From: UBA10329 sp964500205
GTDB taxonomy: Bacteria > Bacteroidota > Bacteroidia > UBA10329
Assembly (NCBI GenBank): GCA_964500205.1
Contig: CAZCNS010000008.1
Span: 62,001-126,000, forward strand
Length of the DNA: 64,000 bases
Direction of reading: 5' to 3'
A program made the position numbers and the translations under genes. Shown in pieces: positions 54,409 through 62,730 of the stretch; positions within the stretch are counted from its first letter, which is position 1; every line of letters begins with the position of its first letter. The notes below the pieces were generated by a model. It had not been told where the DNA came from, did no database searches, and saw only the letters and a program-made list of their open reading frames with translations.

Positions 54409-54654
54409 ATGAGCAACGAAATGAAGGACAGGGCGGTATCGCTCTTCGAGTTGCAGCTCTTCGGGCTGTGCTCATGGCTGGGTGAGAAGCTCGGCATCAG
54501 GGCCACCACCATCCGCATGTATTTCATCTACCTCAGCTTCTTCACCTTCGGGTCACCCATCATCGTCTATCTGGTCGGGTCATTCCTGCTGGAACACAAG
54601 GAGTATTTCAAGAAATGGTTCGCTCCGAAAAGGCGGAGTGTTTGGGATCTTTGA
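54409..54654 (+). CDS. PspC domain membrane protein
   Basis: These 81 residues match PspC: GLCSWLGEKLGIRATTIRMYFIYLSFFTFGSPIIVYLVGSFLLEHKEY, with one or two membrane helices. PspC proteins sense envelope stress with PspA/B in proteobacteria; in Bacteroidota they are usually alone. The start MSNEMKDRAVS gives the standard lead. Confidence 0.9.
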   Translation: MSNEMKDRAVSLFELQLFGLCSWLGEKLGIRATTIRMYFIYLSFFTFGSPIIVYLVGSFLLEHKEYFKKWFAPKRRSVWDL

Positions 54655-54817
54655 GGAGCGGGTCAGGGTTTCAGCGGATCAGCAAATCAGGACTTAAGCG
54701 AATGAGGGATATGTATGCCGACACCACTGCCACTTGCTTTTTCAACTGCTGAAAACCTGATATGCTGAACTGCTGATTCGCTCTCTCGCCCCTTGTCCGT
54801 TAAACCTTAAACCTCAC

Positions 54818-54845
54818 TCGTCCCTTGTCCCTCGTCCCCCGTCCC
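54818..54845. repeat. Heptanucleotide repeat, 4 units, overlapping a gene start
   Basis: The units TCGTCCC, TTGTCCC, TCGTCCC and CCGTCCC are the complement of the GGGACGG-type repeat at 9368-9486. They contain the only usable start codon (TTG at 54825-54827) of the following gene, and seven is not a multiple of three. Confidence 0.9.
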
Positions 54846-55757
54846 TTAAAAAGAGTCCTCATCACGGGTTCCAACGGCCTGCTCGGTCAGAAGCTCGTTT
54901 ACAAACTGCGGGAGCGGGATGATGTGGAGCTGATCGCCACCGCGCGGGGTGACAACCGTCTACGTGTGCAGGATGGCTACACCTTCCTCAGCATGAATAT
55001 CGAGGACAAGGCCAGCGTGGACGAGGTGATCGACCGCACAAGGCCCGATTACATCATCCACACGGCCGCCATGACAAACGTGGATGCTTGCGAAACGGAA
55101 CGCGAGGCCTGCGACCGCGCCAACGTGCATGCCGTGGAACACATGGTGCGCGCTGCCGAGCGGCACAATGCCCATTTCGTTCACATCTCCACCGACTTCA
55201 TCTTCAAAGGTGAGGACGGCCCCTATTACGAGGATGCCACGCCCGACCCCGTGAGCTATTACGGCAACTCAAAGCTGAAGGGCGAGCAGATCGTGCAGGC
55301 CAGCAAGCTGCGGTGGGCCATCCTGCGCACGGTGCTGGTCTATGGCGTGGTCGATAACGCCAGCCGCAGCAATATCGTGCTGTGGGCCAAGGGTGCGCTG
55401 GAGAAGGGCCAGCCCATCAACGTGGTGGATGACCAGATGCGCTGCCCCACCCTTGCCGAGGACCTTGCCGATGGCTGCATCCTCGCGGTGGACCGCAACG
55501 CCACGGGCATCTATAACATCTGCGGCAAGGACGCGCTCAACATCATTGAGATCGTGCAGCAGGTGGCCGACCACTACGGGCTGGACAAGCGGCTCATCAA
55601 CCCTGTGAGCAGTGCCACCCTTAACCAGCCCGCCAAGCGCCCGCCCCGCACCCACATGCCCATTGACAAGGCCATGCGCGAACTGGGCTACAGGCCGCAC
55701 AGCTTCAGGGAGGGGATTGGGATTGTGGAGGAGCAGGTGGCGAGGGTGGAGCAGTAG
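54825..55757 (+). CDS. NAD(P)-dependent sugar-nucleotide reductase (RfbD/dTDP-4-dehydrorhamnose reductase-like)
   Basis: This extended SDR of 310 residues has the Rossmann motif VLITGSNGLLGQKL at about 11-24, the catalytic YYGNSKLKGE (YxxxK, about 145-149), STDFIFKGEDGPY before it, and a C-terminal substrate domain with MRCPTLAEDLADG, as in RmlD. It reduces a 4-keto sugar nucleotide for surface polysaccharide. No ATG precedes the Rossmann strand in frame. The apparent TTG start lies inside the heptanucleotide repeat, giving a short MSLVPRP lead. A 90-base copy of its 3' end occurs at 57964-58053. Confidence 0.88.
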   Translation: MSLVPRPLKRVLITGSNGLLGQKLVYKLRERDDVELIATARGDNRLRVQDGYTFLSMNIEDKASVDEVIDRTRPDYIIHTAAMTNVDACETEREACDRANVHAVEHMVRAAERHNAHFVHISTDFIFKGEDGPYYEDATPDPVSYYGNSKLKGEQIVQASKLRWAILRTVLVYGVVDNASRSNIVLWAKGALEKGQPINVVDDQMRCPTLAEDLADGCILAVDRNATGIYNICGKDALNIIEIVQQVADHYGLDKRLINPVSSATLNQPAKRPPRTHMPIDKAMRELGYRPHSFREGIGIVEEQVARVEQ

Positions 55758-55859
55758 GCTAACGACTTGCCTTTATGCGGTTTAACCAAGCGGCACAGGC
55801 TGAAAGTGGATTGATTCTAAAGTGGAATCGCGACAACCCAATGTAGTCATGCTATGAAA

Positions 55860-55888
55860 GCCCCGACTCGATGATAGTAAGCCGAGGC
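55860..55888 (-). terminator. Possible terminator after the FISUMP gene
   Basis: On the minus strand GCCTCGGCT and AGTCGGGGC pair over 9 bp with two G-U pairs, followed by TTTCAT. It lies 31 bases after the stop at 55919. The T-tract is short. Confidence 0.5.
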
Positions 55889-55918
55889 ATTTCAGCGGCC
55901 TGATGTGAATTGAATATC

Positions 55919-56704
55919 TCAATCACGAACGCAGCGCACGGACAAACCAAAACGCTTGCTCCCAGATACATTGCCGACACCACCTCCATCGAAAAACAGG
56001 TTATGATACCACGCATTCTGCCCACTGCTGAACTGGGCAGTCCACCAGAAACCCTGCGCACCCCAAGCCGAGAATGAACCCTCGGCAGTGCGGTAGCCCC
56101 CGGGTAATCCAGAGAAACCGCTCGAATTGGTGGCTCCTAAATTCGGGAAGGCCCAAAACTGAGTGCCGGCTGACTTAAGCTGTCCACCTGCTTCGGCACC
56201 ACCTCCAAGTTCAACAATCAAAGTGTTCCATTCCGCAGATGAAGGCACATGCCAATCAATCGGACATAGACCCCGCGCATCGTTGATCGCATACCAGTTG
56301 TACAGCTTTCCTATGGGTTCCGGCACGGTAGTGCTGCCATTATCGAAATACGCCCATGCACCTGCTTCGGTCAAGTTCAATTGTGACCACTCATTAGCAT
56401 CACTCACCGTTTGCACAGATTCGCCATTCCGATAGGTGGCTGTACGGAGGTTCTCGGCCATCCACTCCTGTCCACCGATTACAATAGTCGCGTAGGTGTT
56501 GCCCTCAATGTCAGCAACCGTGCCGTAAGTGAGGTCTGGATTGAACGGTCCAGAGGGCAAAGGCCCAGTGCTGTAAGTGATGGAGTCCACTTCTGACACC
56601 GGGATGGAATACACCGTGCCATCGGTCAGATGAACATTCATTTGTACCTGAGCATGCGCAAGGTTGAAAACGCAAAGGGTGCAAAGGGTGAAGAGTCGTT
56701 TCAT
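55919..56704 (-). CDS. Secreted FISUMP-domain protein
   Basis: The 261 residues have a signal peptide (to AHAQ), a short beta domain (MNVHLTDGTVYSIPVSEVDSITYS), and a FISUMP (Fibrobacter succinogenes major paralogous) domain: YATIVIGGQEWMAENLRTATYRNG, NWYAINDARGLCPIDWHVPSSAEWNTL, and GYRTAEGSFS...WWTAQFSS ending LSVRCVRD. The domain is common on secreted Bacteroidota proteins and is thought to be an adhesion or carbohydrate-related module; the true role is open. The N-terminal beta domain is shared with the next gene, suggesting the two are related. Confidence 0.9.
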   Translation of the reverse strand: MKRLFTLCTLCVFNLAHAQVQMNVHLTDGTVYSIPVSEVDSITYSTGPLPSGPFNPDLTYGTVADIEGNTYATIVIGGQEWMAENLRTATYRNGESVQTVSDANEWSQLNLTEAGAWAYFDNGSTTVPEPIGKLYNWYAINDARGLCPIDWHVPSSAEWNTLIVELGGGAEAGGQLKSAGTQFWAFPNLGATNSSGFSGLPGGYRTAEGSFSAWGAQGFWWTAQFSSGQNAWYHNLFFDGGGVGNVSGSKRFGLSVRCVRD

Positions 56705-56735
56705 TTCGAGTTTATTGCGTCCAATTGCCACTCAG

Positions 56736-57263
56736 TTACAGGACAATGAAAGTGCGGCTCATCTGCAACCGTGGGGTGACGATGCGGCAGAGATAGGTGC
56801 CTGCGGCCACAGCATGGCCCTTACTGTCAAGGCCGTCCCACTGGGCGGTGTGCGCCCCTGTGGGCTGGATGCCGAGTTCCATTTGGCGCACGGTGCGGCC
56901 CTGCAAGTCTCGCACCTCAAAGCTCACGGGCACTCGGACATCGAGGGTGTAGTTCACTGTAAGCTGCCCTGTGGTGGGGTTGGGGTAAAGGTGCATGGGT
57001 GGCAGTTGGCTGCCCGCTTCATCCGCTACGGAGGTTACCAGCCCTTCGCCATAGGTGTAATGGTCAATGTTGCTGATGTTCCATGAATAGATGGTGCCGT
57101 CCGTCAGGTGGAGGCTCATCACATCATCGGTGAAGGTGGCCTTGCGCACTTCCTCCAGCGCGTAGCTCTGCTGTCCGCCATCTGTGAAACTGAAGTGGAC
57201 GTTCTGGCCTGTTGCAGCGCAGAACGGCAGTAAGGCAAGGACAAGGAATAGAAAGTCTCTCAT
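56736..57263 (-). CDS. Small secreted protein with T9SS-type sorting tail
   Basis: The 175 residues have a signal peptide (to ATGQ), a short domain (VHFSFTDGGQQSYALEEVRKATFTDDVMSLHLTDGTIYSWNISNIDHYTYG), then a tail starting LYPNPTTGQLTVNYTL and containing GLDSKGHAVAAGTYLCRIVT as in FlgD-like/type A sorting domains. It is transcribed towards the FISUMP gene with a 31-base gap, so the two probably form an operon of exported surface proteins. It lacks any catalytic domain. Confidence 0.85.
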   Translation of the reverse strand: MRDFLFLVLALLPFCAATGQNVHFSFTDGGQQSYALEEVRKATFTDDVMSLHLTDGTIYSWNISNIDHYTYGEGLVTSVADEAGSQLPPMHLYPNPTTGQLTVNYTLDVRVPVSFEVRDLQGRTVRQMELGIQPTGAHTAQWDGLDSKGHAVAAGTYLCRIVTPRLQMSRTFIVL

Positions 57264-57400
57264 GGTGAGGCTGATTTGGAAGGGTAAATGTAGGGATGTC
57301 TTCTTTGTTGCAGGGAAGAACTCGTGGCCTTGCTCAGAACGGACACGAGCTCATTCTGTGAACCACTTTAGAATCTCGACCTGATCCTATCTTTGCAATC

Positions 57401-57586
57401 ATGGTCATCACATTGAAGAGAACGGATTCGGACGAGCAGGTGGAGCGCAAAATGTCTCGTGCGTCCCGTTCCAAGCACAAAGACAGGGAACCCACATTCG
57501 ACCCCTACCTTTTCCTCGGAAAGCTGAAGGGCGTGTTCGGTGATGGGATTGATTTCCAGAAAAAAGTCCGTGATGAGTGGGGCTGA
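57401..57586 (+). CDS. Antitoxin of a PIN-domain toxin pair
   Basis: This 61-residue basic protein has a C-terminal helix region DPYLFLGKLKGVFGDGIDFQKKVRDEWG, seen in small proteins upstream of PIN toxins in Bacteroidota. Its end overlaps the PIN gene start by 14 bases (57573-57586), the coupling expected of an antitoxin-toxin operon. It probably neutralises the toxin and represses the operon through its basic N-terminal part. Confidence 0.8.
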   Translation: MVITLKRTDSDEQVERKMSRASRSKHKDREPTFDPYLFLGKLKGVFGDGIDFQKKVRDEWG

Positions 57587-57944
57587 CCGCCTGTTGCTCG
57601 ATACCAACGTTTTCATCTACCTGCTCAACGGCAATGAGCTGGCCGCGAAAGCCATGGCGGGCAGCAGGATATTCTTCTCTTTCATCACTGAGATAGAGCT
57701 TCTGGGTGCACCCCGCATATCCGAGTCCCATCGAAAAATGGTGCGCGAGATGCTCGGAGGATGTGTGAGACTCAACTATGCTGAACACATGCATGAGGCC
57801 GCTATCACGCTCCGCAGAGGTGGGCTGAAAGTTCCTGACGCTATCATTGCAGCCAATGCCGCTGCCCATGGCATCACCCTGCTCACCGCAGACAGGGACT
57901 TCGCATCGGTCGAAAGCATTCAATGTGTGCTGCTTGAGGTTTGA
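57573..57944 (+). CDS. PIN-domain ribonuclease toxin (VapC-like)
   Basis: This PIN nuclease of 123 residues has acidic residues in LLLDTNVFIYLLNG (Asp near 9), FITEIELLG (Glu near 40), VPDAIIAANAAAHG (Asp near 89) and LLTADRDF (Asp near 108). It would cleave RNA in a Mg-dependent way. The start at ATG 57573 gives the usual short lead to LLLDTN; a longer frame from 57540 overlaps more of the antitoxin. A duplicated fragment of a distant gene lies directly downstream. Confidence 0.9.
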   Translation: MSGADRLLLDTNVFIYLLNGNELAAKAMAGSRIFFSFITEIELLGAPRISESHRKMVREMLGGCVRLNYAEHMHEAAITLRRGGLKVPDAIIAANAAAHGITLLTADRDFASVESIQCVLLEV

Positions 57945-57963
57945 GGTGTACCCATGCCATCAC

Positions 57964-58053
57964 GCCCATCGACAAGGCCATGCGCGAACTGGGCTACAGG
58001 CCGCACAGCTTCAGGAATTGGATTTCGATCGTGGAGGGGCAGGTGGCGAGGGT
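57964..58053 (+). pseudogene. 90-bp duplicated fragment of the RfbD-like gene 3' end
   Basis: This stretch aligns without gaps to 55658-55747. It includes a 45-base perfect core (57971-58015 with 55665-55709), and it keeps the frame PIDKAMRELGYRPHSF until a stop at 58054. It has no start or upstream domain, so it is a displaced gene fragment next to the PIN toxin gene. Confidence 0.9.
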
Positions 58054-58084
58054 CTAAGGGGGAATATGAGACCGCGAAGCAGAA

Positions 58085-58369
58085 TCAGTCGTCTGTCGGC
58101 TTCAACTGCATGTGAATCAGACCGAACACCTCTATCGTCACCTCTTTCATTCTGAACACCACTGTATACCCCCTGAAAACCATGTCCCTGATGTTCGGGT
58201 CATCGAAATAGACAGACCTGCGGTAAAGTAGAGGATTGGACGGTATCTGACGGACGGCCTTCATCAAGGCCGCACCGAATCTCCTCGCCCGCGCAGGGCT
58301 GTCCAACGCGATGAAGTTGAGTTGGCGGTCGAGGCGGTTGAGAAAACTCTCCTCAAGAACGAGCTTCAT
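58085..58369 (-). CDS. RelE/ParE-family toxin
   Basis: This 94-residue basic protein has the ParE/RelE plan: two N-terminal helices (FLNRLDRQLNFIALDSPARARRFGAALMKAVRQI), then strands with IRDMVFRGYTVVFRMKEVTIEVFGLIH, where the Arg and Phe residues sit as in RelE-like folds. It overlaps the antitoxin gene upstream by 17 bases. It would block translation or gyrase; which one cannot be read from the sequence. Confidence 0.88.
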   Translation of the reverse strand: MKLVLEESFLNRLDRQLNFIALDSPARARRFGAALMKAVRQIPSNPLLYRRSVYFDDPNIRDMVFRGYTVVFRMKEVTIEVFGLIHMQLKPTDD

Positions 58370-58592
58370 GTTTTCTGTAGAGTGCCTCCAACCGCTCCTC
58401 GGCCTCTTCGATGGTATAGAATCTGGCCTTGCCCTGATCTATTTTCTCCAACTCGGAGGCCAGATATCTTTTATCAGCCTCGAAACGATTATCAGTGGTG
58501 ACCACCTCCAGCTCGTCCTTGCCGAAGGTGCCGAGCATGGACATCAGGCGGTCGTAGATGCTGCTGTCTATCCGGAGTGTGATGGTCTGCAT
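58353..58592 (-). CDS. Antitoxin of the RelE/ParE toxin
   Basis: The 79 residues contain an N-terminal ribbon-helix-helix-like start (MQTITLRIDSSIYDRLMSML) and a C-terminal helix (YTIEEAEERLEALYRKHEA) that would wrap the toxin. The toxin gene begins before it ends. ATG 58592 is chosen because upstream residues are unrelated. Confidence 0.85.
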   Translation of the reverse strand: MQTITLRIDSSIYDRLMSMLGTFGKDELEVVTTDNRFEADKRYLASELEKIDQGKARFYTIEEAEERLEALYRKHEARS

Positions 58593-58626
58593 AGGACGGT
58601 TGTTTATGCGAAAGTACTGAAAATGG

Positions 58627-58752
58627 ATGCTGTTCACCTGCGGCAGCACGGATGCCTTCTGCGATTTCATGGCAGAGCAGGCCGTTAGGCACATGCAACA
58701 GCAGATGGACAGCTACAGGCGCGGACTGGACGGGTTCGATATCAAGGTGTGA
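58627..58752 (+). pseudogene. Possible C-terminal gene remnant
   Basis: A short plus-strand frame of 41 codons reads CDFMAEQAVRHMQQQMDSYRRGLDGFDIKV, with helix-like, protein-like composition and a stop. It overlaps the upstream region of the antitoxin and lacks any recognisable domain or start context. It looks like the tail of a lost gene in this toxin-antitoxin cluster, but could be chance. Confidence 0.35.
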
Positions 58753-58804
58753 GACACTTGGGTGTATGGCTTCGATGCACGCCTCATTTTGCAGAAATGC
58801 GTTA

Positions 58805-58857
58805 TTGCACTCTATAAAGTGCAATTATCACTTAAATTTGCACTCTGTAAAGTGCAA
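58805..58857 (+). promoter_or_regulatory. Twin palindromic operator overlapping the AAA/DUF4143 gene start
   Basis: Two 20-base palindromes, TTGCACTCTATAAAGTGCAA (58805-58824) and TTGCACTCTGTAAAGTGCAA (58838-58857), lie 33 bases apart in AT-rich DNA. The second ends on the A of the start codon. Each has perfect 7-base arms (TTGCACT/AGTGCAA). This is a strong candidate for an autoregulatory protein-binding site. Confidence 0.8.
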
Positions 58858-60023
58858 TGGAAAAGCTCATTGATGCACATCACCGATTGCTGGAGGTCAC
58901 CGACCTTGGCTTCAAGCGGTATCTGTACGGTCAGATAAACTGGCAGCACAGGCTCATCGCCATCCTCGGTGCACGCGGAACGGGGAAGACGACCCTGATG
59001 CTCCAGCGCATCAAGGAGATGCAGGCAGGGAGCGGTACACTGTACGTCTCTGCCGACAACATCCATTTCTCCAACGAGACCCTGCTGAATCTTGCCGAGC
59101 GTTTCCAAGCCCTCGGCGGGACGCACCTTTTCATTGATGAGGTTCACAAGTACCCGAACTGGTCGCAGGAGGTGAAGAACATCTATGACAGCATTCCCCG
59201 CCTCAACCTTGTCATCACGGGCAGTTCGGTCATTGACATGCTGAGCGGCTACGGAGACCTCAGCAGGCGGTCGGTGGTCTATCACCTGCACGGGCTGTCA
59301 CTGCGGGAGTACATCGGCATGAAGCACGGGGACACGCTTCCCACGGTCACCCTTCCCGAGCTTTTGGCGGGCGGCAACCCTGACATCGGTGGGCACCGTC
59401 CCTTGCAGGTGATGAAGGAATATCTGTCCGAAGGATACTATCCCTTCTTTCTGGAGGGCGATGTGATGCTGCGACTGCACGGGGCCGTGAATGCGGTCTT
59501 TGAGGTGGACCTGCCCAAACACCTCGACATCAGACCGACCTCCATCGACAAACTGAAGAGACTACTCGCCATCATTGCGGCCTCTGTGCCTTTCCGCCCC
59601 AATTTCTCGAAGCTATCCGAACTGACGGGCATCTCGCGCAATCTCCTGCCTGACCACCTGTTGCATCTCGAAAAGGCGGGACTCATCCATCTGCTGCACG
59701 ACAACACGGGCGGTATCCGAAGACTCGGAAAACTGGAGAAGGTATATCTGTCCAACACGGTGCTGATGCACCTCTTTGCCGACAGGCCCGACACTGGCAC
59801 CATGCGCGAGACCTTCCTTCTTGACCAGCTTTCGCAGTCACACACCGTCAGGGCTTCGGAGGCGGCAGATTTCGTGGTCGGTGATACGCATTTCGAGGTC
59901 GGTGGACGCAACAAGGGTGGCCGACAGCTCAAGGGACTGCAGGATGCCTATCTGGTCAAAGATGACGTGGAGCGCGGTTTCGGACGGACGATTCCGCTGT
60001 GGTACTTCGGGTTTCTGTACTGA
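58857..60023 (+). CDS. AAA ATPase with DUF4143 domain
   Basis: The 388 residues show an AAA_14 P-loop (LGARGTGKTTLMLQRI, about 37-52), Walker B (THLFIDEVHKYPNW, about 88-101), sensor residues (NLVITGSSVID), and a C-terminal DUF4143 domain with a winged-helix-like part (LSELTGISRNLLPDHLLHLEKAGLIHLL, about 254-281) and FVVGDTHFEVGGRNKG (nuclease-like residues, about 340). These mobile-associated ATPases are abundant in Bacteroidota and their role is not settled. The gene begins at the second palindrome of the twin operator. Confidence 0.92.
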   Translation: MEKLIDAHHRLLEVTDLGFKRYLYGQINWQHRLIAILGARGTGKTTLMLQRIKEMQAGSGTLYVSADNIHFSNETLLNLAERFQALGGTHLFIDEVHKYPNWSQEVKNIYDSIPRLNLVITGSSVIDMLSGYGDLSRRSVVYHLHGLSLREYIGMKHGDTLPTVTLPELLAGGNPDIGGHRPLQVMKEYLSEGYYPFFLEGDVMLRLHGAVNAVFEVDLPKHLDIRPTSIDKLKRLLAIIAASVPFRPNFSKLSELTGISRNLLPDHLLHLEKAGLIHLLHDNTGGIRRLGKLEKVYLSNTVLMHLFADRPDTGTMRETFLLDQLSQSHTVRASEAADFVVGDTHFEVGGRNKGGRQLKGLQDAYLVKDDVERGFGRTIPLWYFGFLY

Positions 60024-60067
60024 CCCACGTCATCCCCGCCCCATCCACCGGACGTAAATTCGCGCCC

Positions 60068-61120
60068 ATGAGACTGCACAACATCTACGACCACGACACG
60101 CTGATGAAACGCCTCGAAGAGAGCGGCCAGCAGCGCGTCACGCTGTCGTTCTACAAGTATGCGCGCATCGGCAATCCGGCCGTTTTCCGCGACCATCTCT
60201 ACATCATGATGGACACGCTGGGCGTGCTGGGCCGCATCTACGTGGCCAACGAGGGCATCAACGGGCAGATCAGCGTGCCGAGCGAGAACCTCTCGCTGCT
60301 GCGCCATGCGTTGGACACCATCGTGTTCCTTGAAAGCTGCCGCCTCAACGTGGCCATTGAGGACGATGGCAAGAGCTTCTTGAAACTGAAGGTGAAGGTA
60401 CGCGAGAAGATCGTGGCCGATGGCCTCACCGATTTCGAGTTTGACGGCACGGGCGGTGGTGTTCACCTCAATGCCAAGGAATGGAATGAACTCTCAGAGA
60501 ACCAGGATGCGGTCATCATCGACATGCGCAACCACTACGAGACCGAGGTGGGCCATTTTGAAGGGGCCATGCTTCCCGATGCTGACACCTTCCGCGACCT
60601 GTTGCCGCTGGTGGAGAATGAGTTCGGTGACGCCAAGGATCGCCCCGTGATGATGTACTGCACAGGCGGAATCCGCTGCGAGAAAGCCAGTGCCTATCTG
60701 AGAGCCAAGGGATTCAAACAGGTGCATCAGCTCAATGGCGGCATCATCGAGTATGCCCGTCAGGTGAAGGAGCAGGGTCTGAACAACCGTTTCAAGGGCA
60801 AGAATTTCGTGTTTGATGAAAGGCTGGGCGAGCGCATCAGTGATGACATCATTGCCCACTGCCACCAATGTGGCGAACCCTGTGACGACCACACCAACTG
60901 CAAGAACAAAGGCTGCAACCTGCTTTTCATACAGTGCCCGAAATGCGCGGAGAAGATGCAGGGATGCTGCTGCACCGAGTGCGTGACGGTGGTCAACCTC
61001 AGCGAGGAGCAGCAACGGGCTTACCGGAAAAAGCAGCGTGAGGCCAACGCCCGCTATCAGAAAGGGCGCATCAGGCCGAGACTGGGTTCATTGGAAAGCT
61101 ACGGTCTTCAGCAGCCTTAG
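60068..61120 (+). CDS. trhO: tRNA uridine(34) hydroxylase / rhodanese-related protein TrhO (YceA)
   Basis: This protein has 350 residues: an N-terminal YceA/acylphosphatase-like domain (GRIYVANEGINGQISVP), a rhodanese domain (DMRNHYETEVGHFEGAMLPDADTFRDL with active Cys in MMYCTGGIRCEKAS, about 200), and a C-terminal Cys-rich tail (CHQCGEPCDDHTNCKNKGC, CPKCAEKMQGCCCTEC) that may bind zinc or Fe-S. TrhO makes 5-hydroxyuridine at the wobble base of tRNA. ATG 60068 begins MRLHNIYD. Its stop overlaps the convergent pyrG stop by four bases. Confidence 0.95.
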   Translation: MRLHNIYDHDTLMKRLEESGQQRVTLSFYKYARIGNPAVFRDHLYIMMDTLGVLGRIYVANEGINGQISVPSENLSLLRHALDTIVFLESCRLNVAIEDDGKSFLKLKVKVREKIVADGLTDFEFDGTGGGVHLNAKEWNELSENQDAVIIDMRNHYETEVGHFEGAMLPDADTFRDLLPLVENEFGDAKDRPVMMYCTGGIRCEKASAYLRAKGFKQVHQLNGGIIEYARQVKEQGLNNRFKGKNFVFDERLGERISDDIIAHCHQCGEPCDDHTNCKNKGCNLLFIQCPKCAEKMQGCCCTECVTVVNLSEEQQRAYRKKQREANARYQKGRIRPRLGSLESYGLQQP

Positions 61121-62730
61121 CCTTTTGTCTGACGCAAAGCCATCTGCACAAAACCTACAAACAAGGGATGCGGACGAGCCACAGTGCTCTTGTACTCCGG
61201 GTGATACTGCACCCCCACGAACCAAGGATGGTCCTTCAGCTCAACAGCCTCAACCAGTCCTGAGTCCGGGTTGATGCCAACGGCCCTCATGCCCGCTTTG
61301 TCGTAGGCATCCTTGTAGGCGTTGTTGAACTCATAGCGATGCCTGTGCCGCTCAGTGATCAGGAGTGAACCGTAAGCATCGGCCAGTCGGCTTCCCTTGG
61401 TCAACTTGCACTGATAGGCACCGAGGCGCATGGTTCCACCCTTGCGGGTCACTCCCTTCTGATCCTCCATGAAGTCGATCACCGGATGAGCGGTACTGCT
61501 GTCCATCTCGGTGCTATTTGCCCCATCCAGACCAAGCACATTGCGCCCGAACTCGATGACAGCACACTGCATACCGAGACAGATGCCAAGGAACGGAATG
61601 CTACGCTCGCGGGCGAAACGCACGGCCTCCAACTTACCGCTGATCCCTCTGTCACCAAAGCCCGGGGCTACAAGGATCCCCTGCAAATGGCCCAGTTTGC
61701 GGTCTGCGTTGCCATCATTGACATCCTCGCTGTGAATCCATTCCACATTCACTTTGCAATCATTCACTACGCCAGCATGGATCAGCGCCTCGTTGATGCT
61801 CTTATAGGCGTCCTTCAACTCAACATATTTACCCACCAGACCGATTTTCACCGATTCAGAAGGATTCTTCAGTTTGAGATTGAAATTGCGCCAGTTATTC
61901 AACTCAGGGTCAACACCTTTCTTGAGTTTAAGCTTTGAGAGCACCACTTCATCGAGTTTCTCCTTCTGCATCAGCAGCGGCACCTCGTAGATGCTCTCTG
62001 CGTCCAAGGATTCGATTACCGCGTTCTGCGTGACATTGCAGAATAGCGCGATCTTCCTCCGTTGTTCCTTGGGTATGGAACGGTCTGCACGGCACACGAG
62101 CACATCAGGCTGAAGGCCGCTTTCGAGCAGCATTTTCACAGAATGCTGGGTGGGCTTGGTCTTGAGTTCGCCCGTGGTACTCAGATAAGGTAGCAGCGTA
62201 AGGTGAATGACCAAGTGATTGCCTGCCCCCACTTCCCAGTTGAACTGCCTTACAGCTTCGATGTACGGCAGGGATTCGATGTCGCCTACCGTGCCTCCTA
62301 TCTCTGTGATCACGATGTCAAAATCACCGGTCTCTCCCAGAAGGCGAATTCTACGCTTGATCTCATCGGTGATGTGCGGAATCACCTGAACCGTTTTGCC
62401 GAGATAAGCACCCTCACGCTCCTGATTGATCACGGTCTGATAGATGCGACCTGTGGTCACATTGTTGGCCTGACTGGTGGCCACCCCGAGAAACCGCTCA
62501 TAATGCCCCAAGTCGAGGTCGGTCTCAGCACCGTCCTCGGTCACGTAGCACTCGCCATGCTCGTAAGGATTGAGTGTGCCGGGGTCGACATTGATGTAGG
62601 GGTCCAGTTTCTGGATGGTGACCCTGTAGCCGCGCGCTTGCAGCAAAGTGGCCAGAGAAGCAGAGATGATGCCCTTCCCAAGGGAGGAGGTCACACCACC
62701 TGTTACGAAAATGTACTTGGTACCCGGCAT
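61117..62730 (-). CDS. pyrG: CTP synthase
   Basis: PyrG aminates UTP to CTP using ATP and glutamine. The 537 residues have the synthetase domain (FVTGGVTSSLGKGIISAS at 8-25, CRADRSIP) and the glutaminase domain, with the nucleophile in FLGICLGMQCAV (about 384) and the His-Glu pair in GVQYHPEYKS (about 510). Length is typical. Its neighbour pyrF lies about 9 kb away and is not in the same operon. Confidence 0.98.
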   Translation of the reverse strand: MPGTKYIFVTGGVTSSLGKGIISASLATLLQARGYRVTIQKLDPYINVDPGTLNPYEHGECYVTEDGAETDLDLGHYERFLGVATSQANNVTTGRIYQTVINQEREGAYLGKTVQVIPHITDEIKRRIRLLGETGDFDIVITEIGGTVGDIESLPYIEAVRQFNWEVGAGNHLVIHLTLLPYLSTTGELKTKPTQHSVKMLLESGLQPDVLVCRADRSIPKEQRRKIALFCNVTQNAVIESLDAESIYEVPLLMQKEKLDEVVLSKLKLKKGVDPELNNWRNFNLKLKNPSESVKIGLVGKYVELKDAYKSINEALIHAGVVNDCKVNVEWIHSEDVNDGNADRKLGHLQGILVAPGFGDRGISGKLEAVRFARERSIPFLGICLGMQCAVIEFGRNVLGLDGANSTEMDSSTAHPVIDFMEDQKGVTRKGGTMRLGAYQCKLTKGSRLADAYGSLLITERHRHRYEFNNAYKDAYDKAGMRAVGINPDSGLVEAVELKDHPWFVGVQYHPEYKSTVARPHPLFVGFVQMALRQTKG

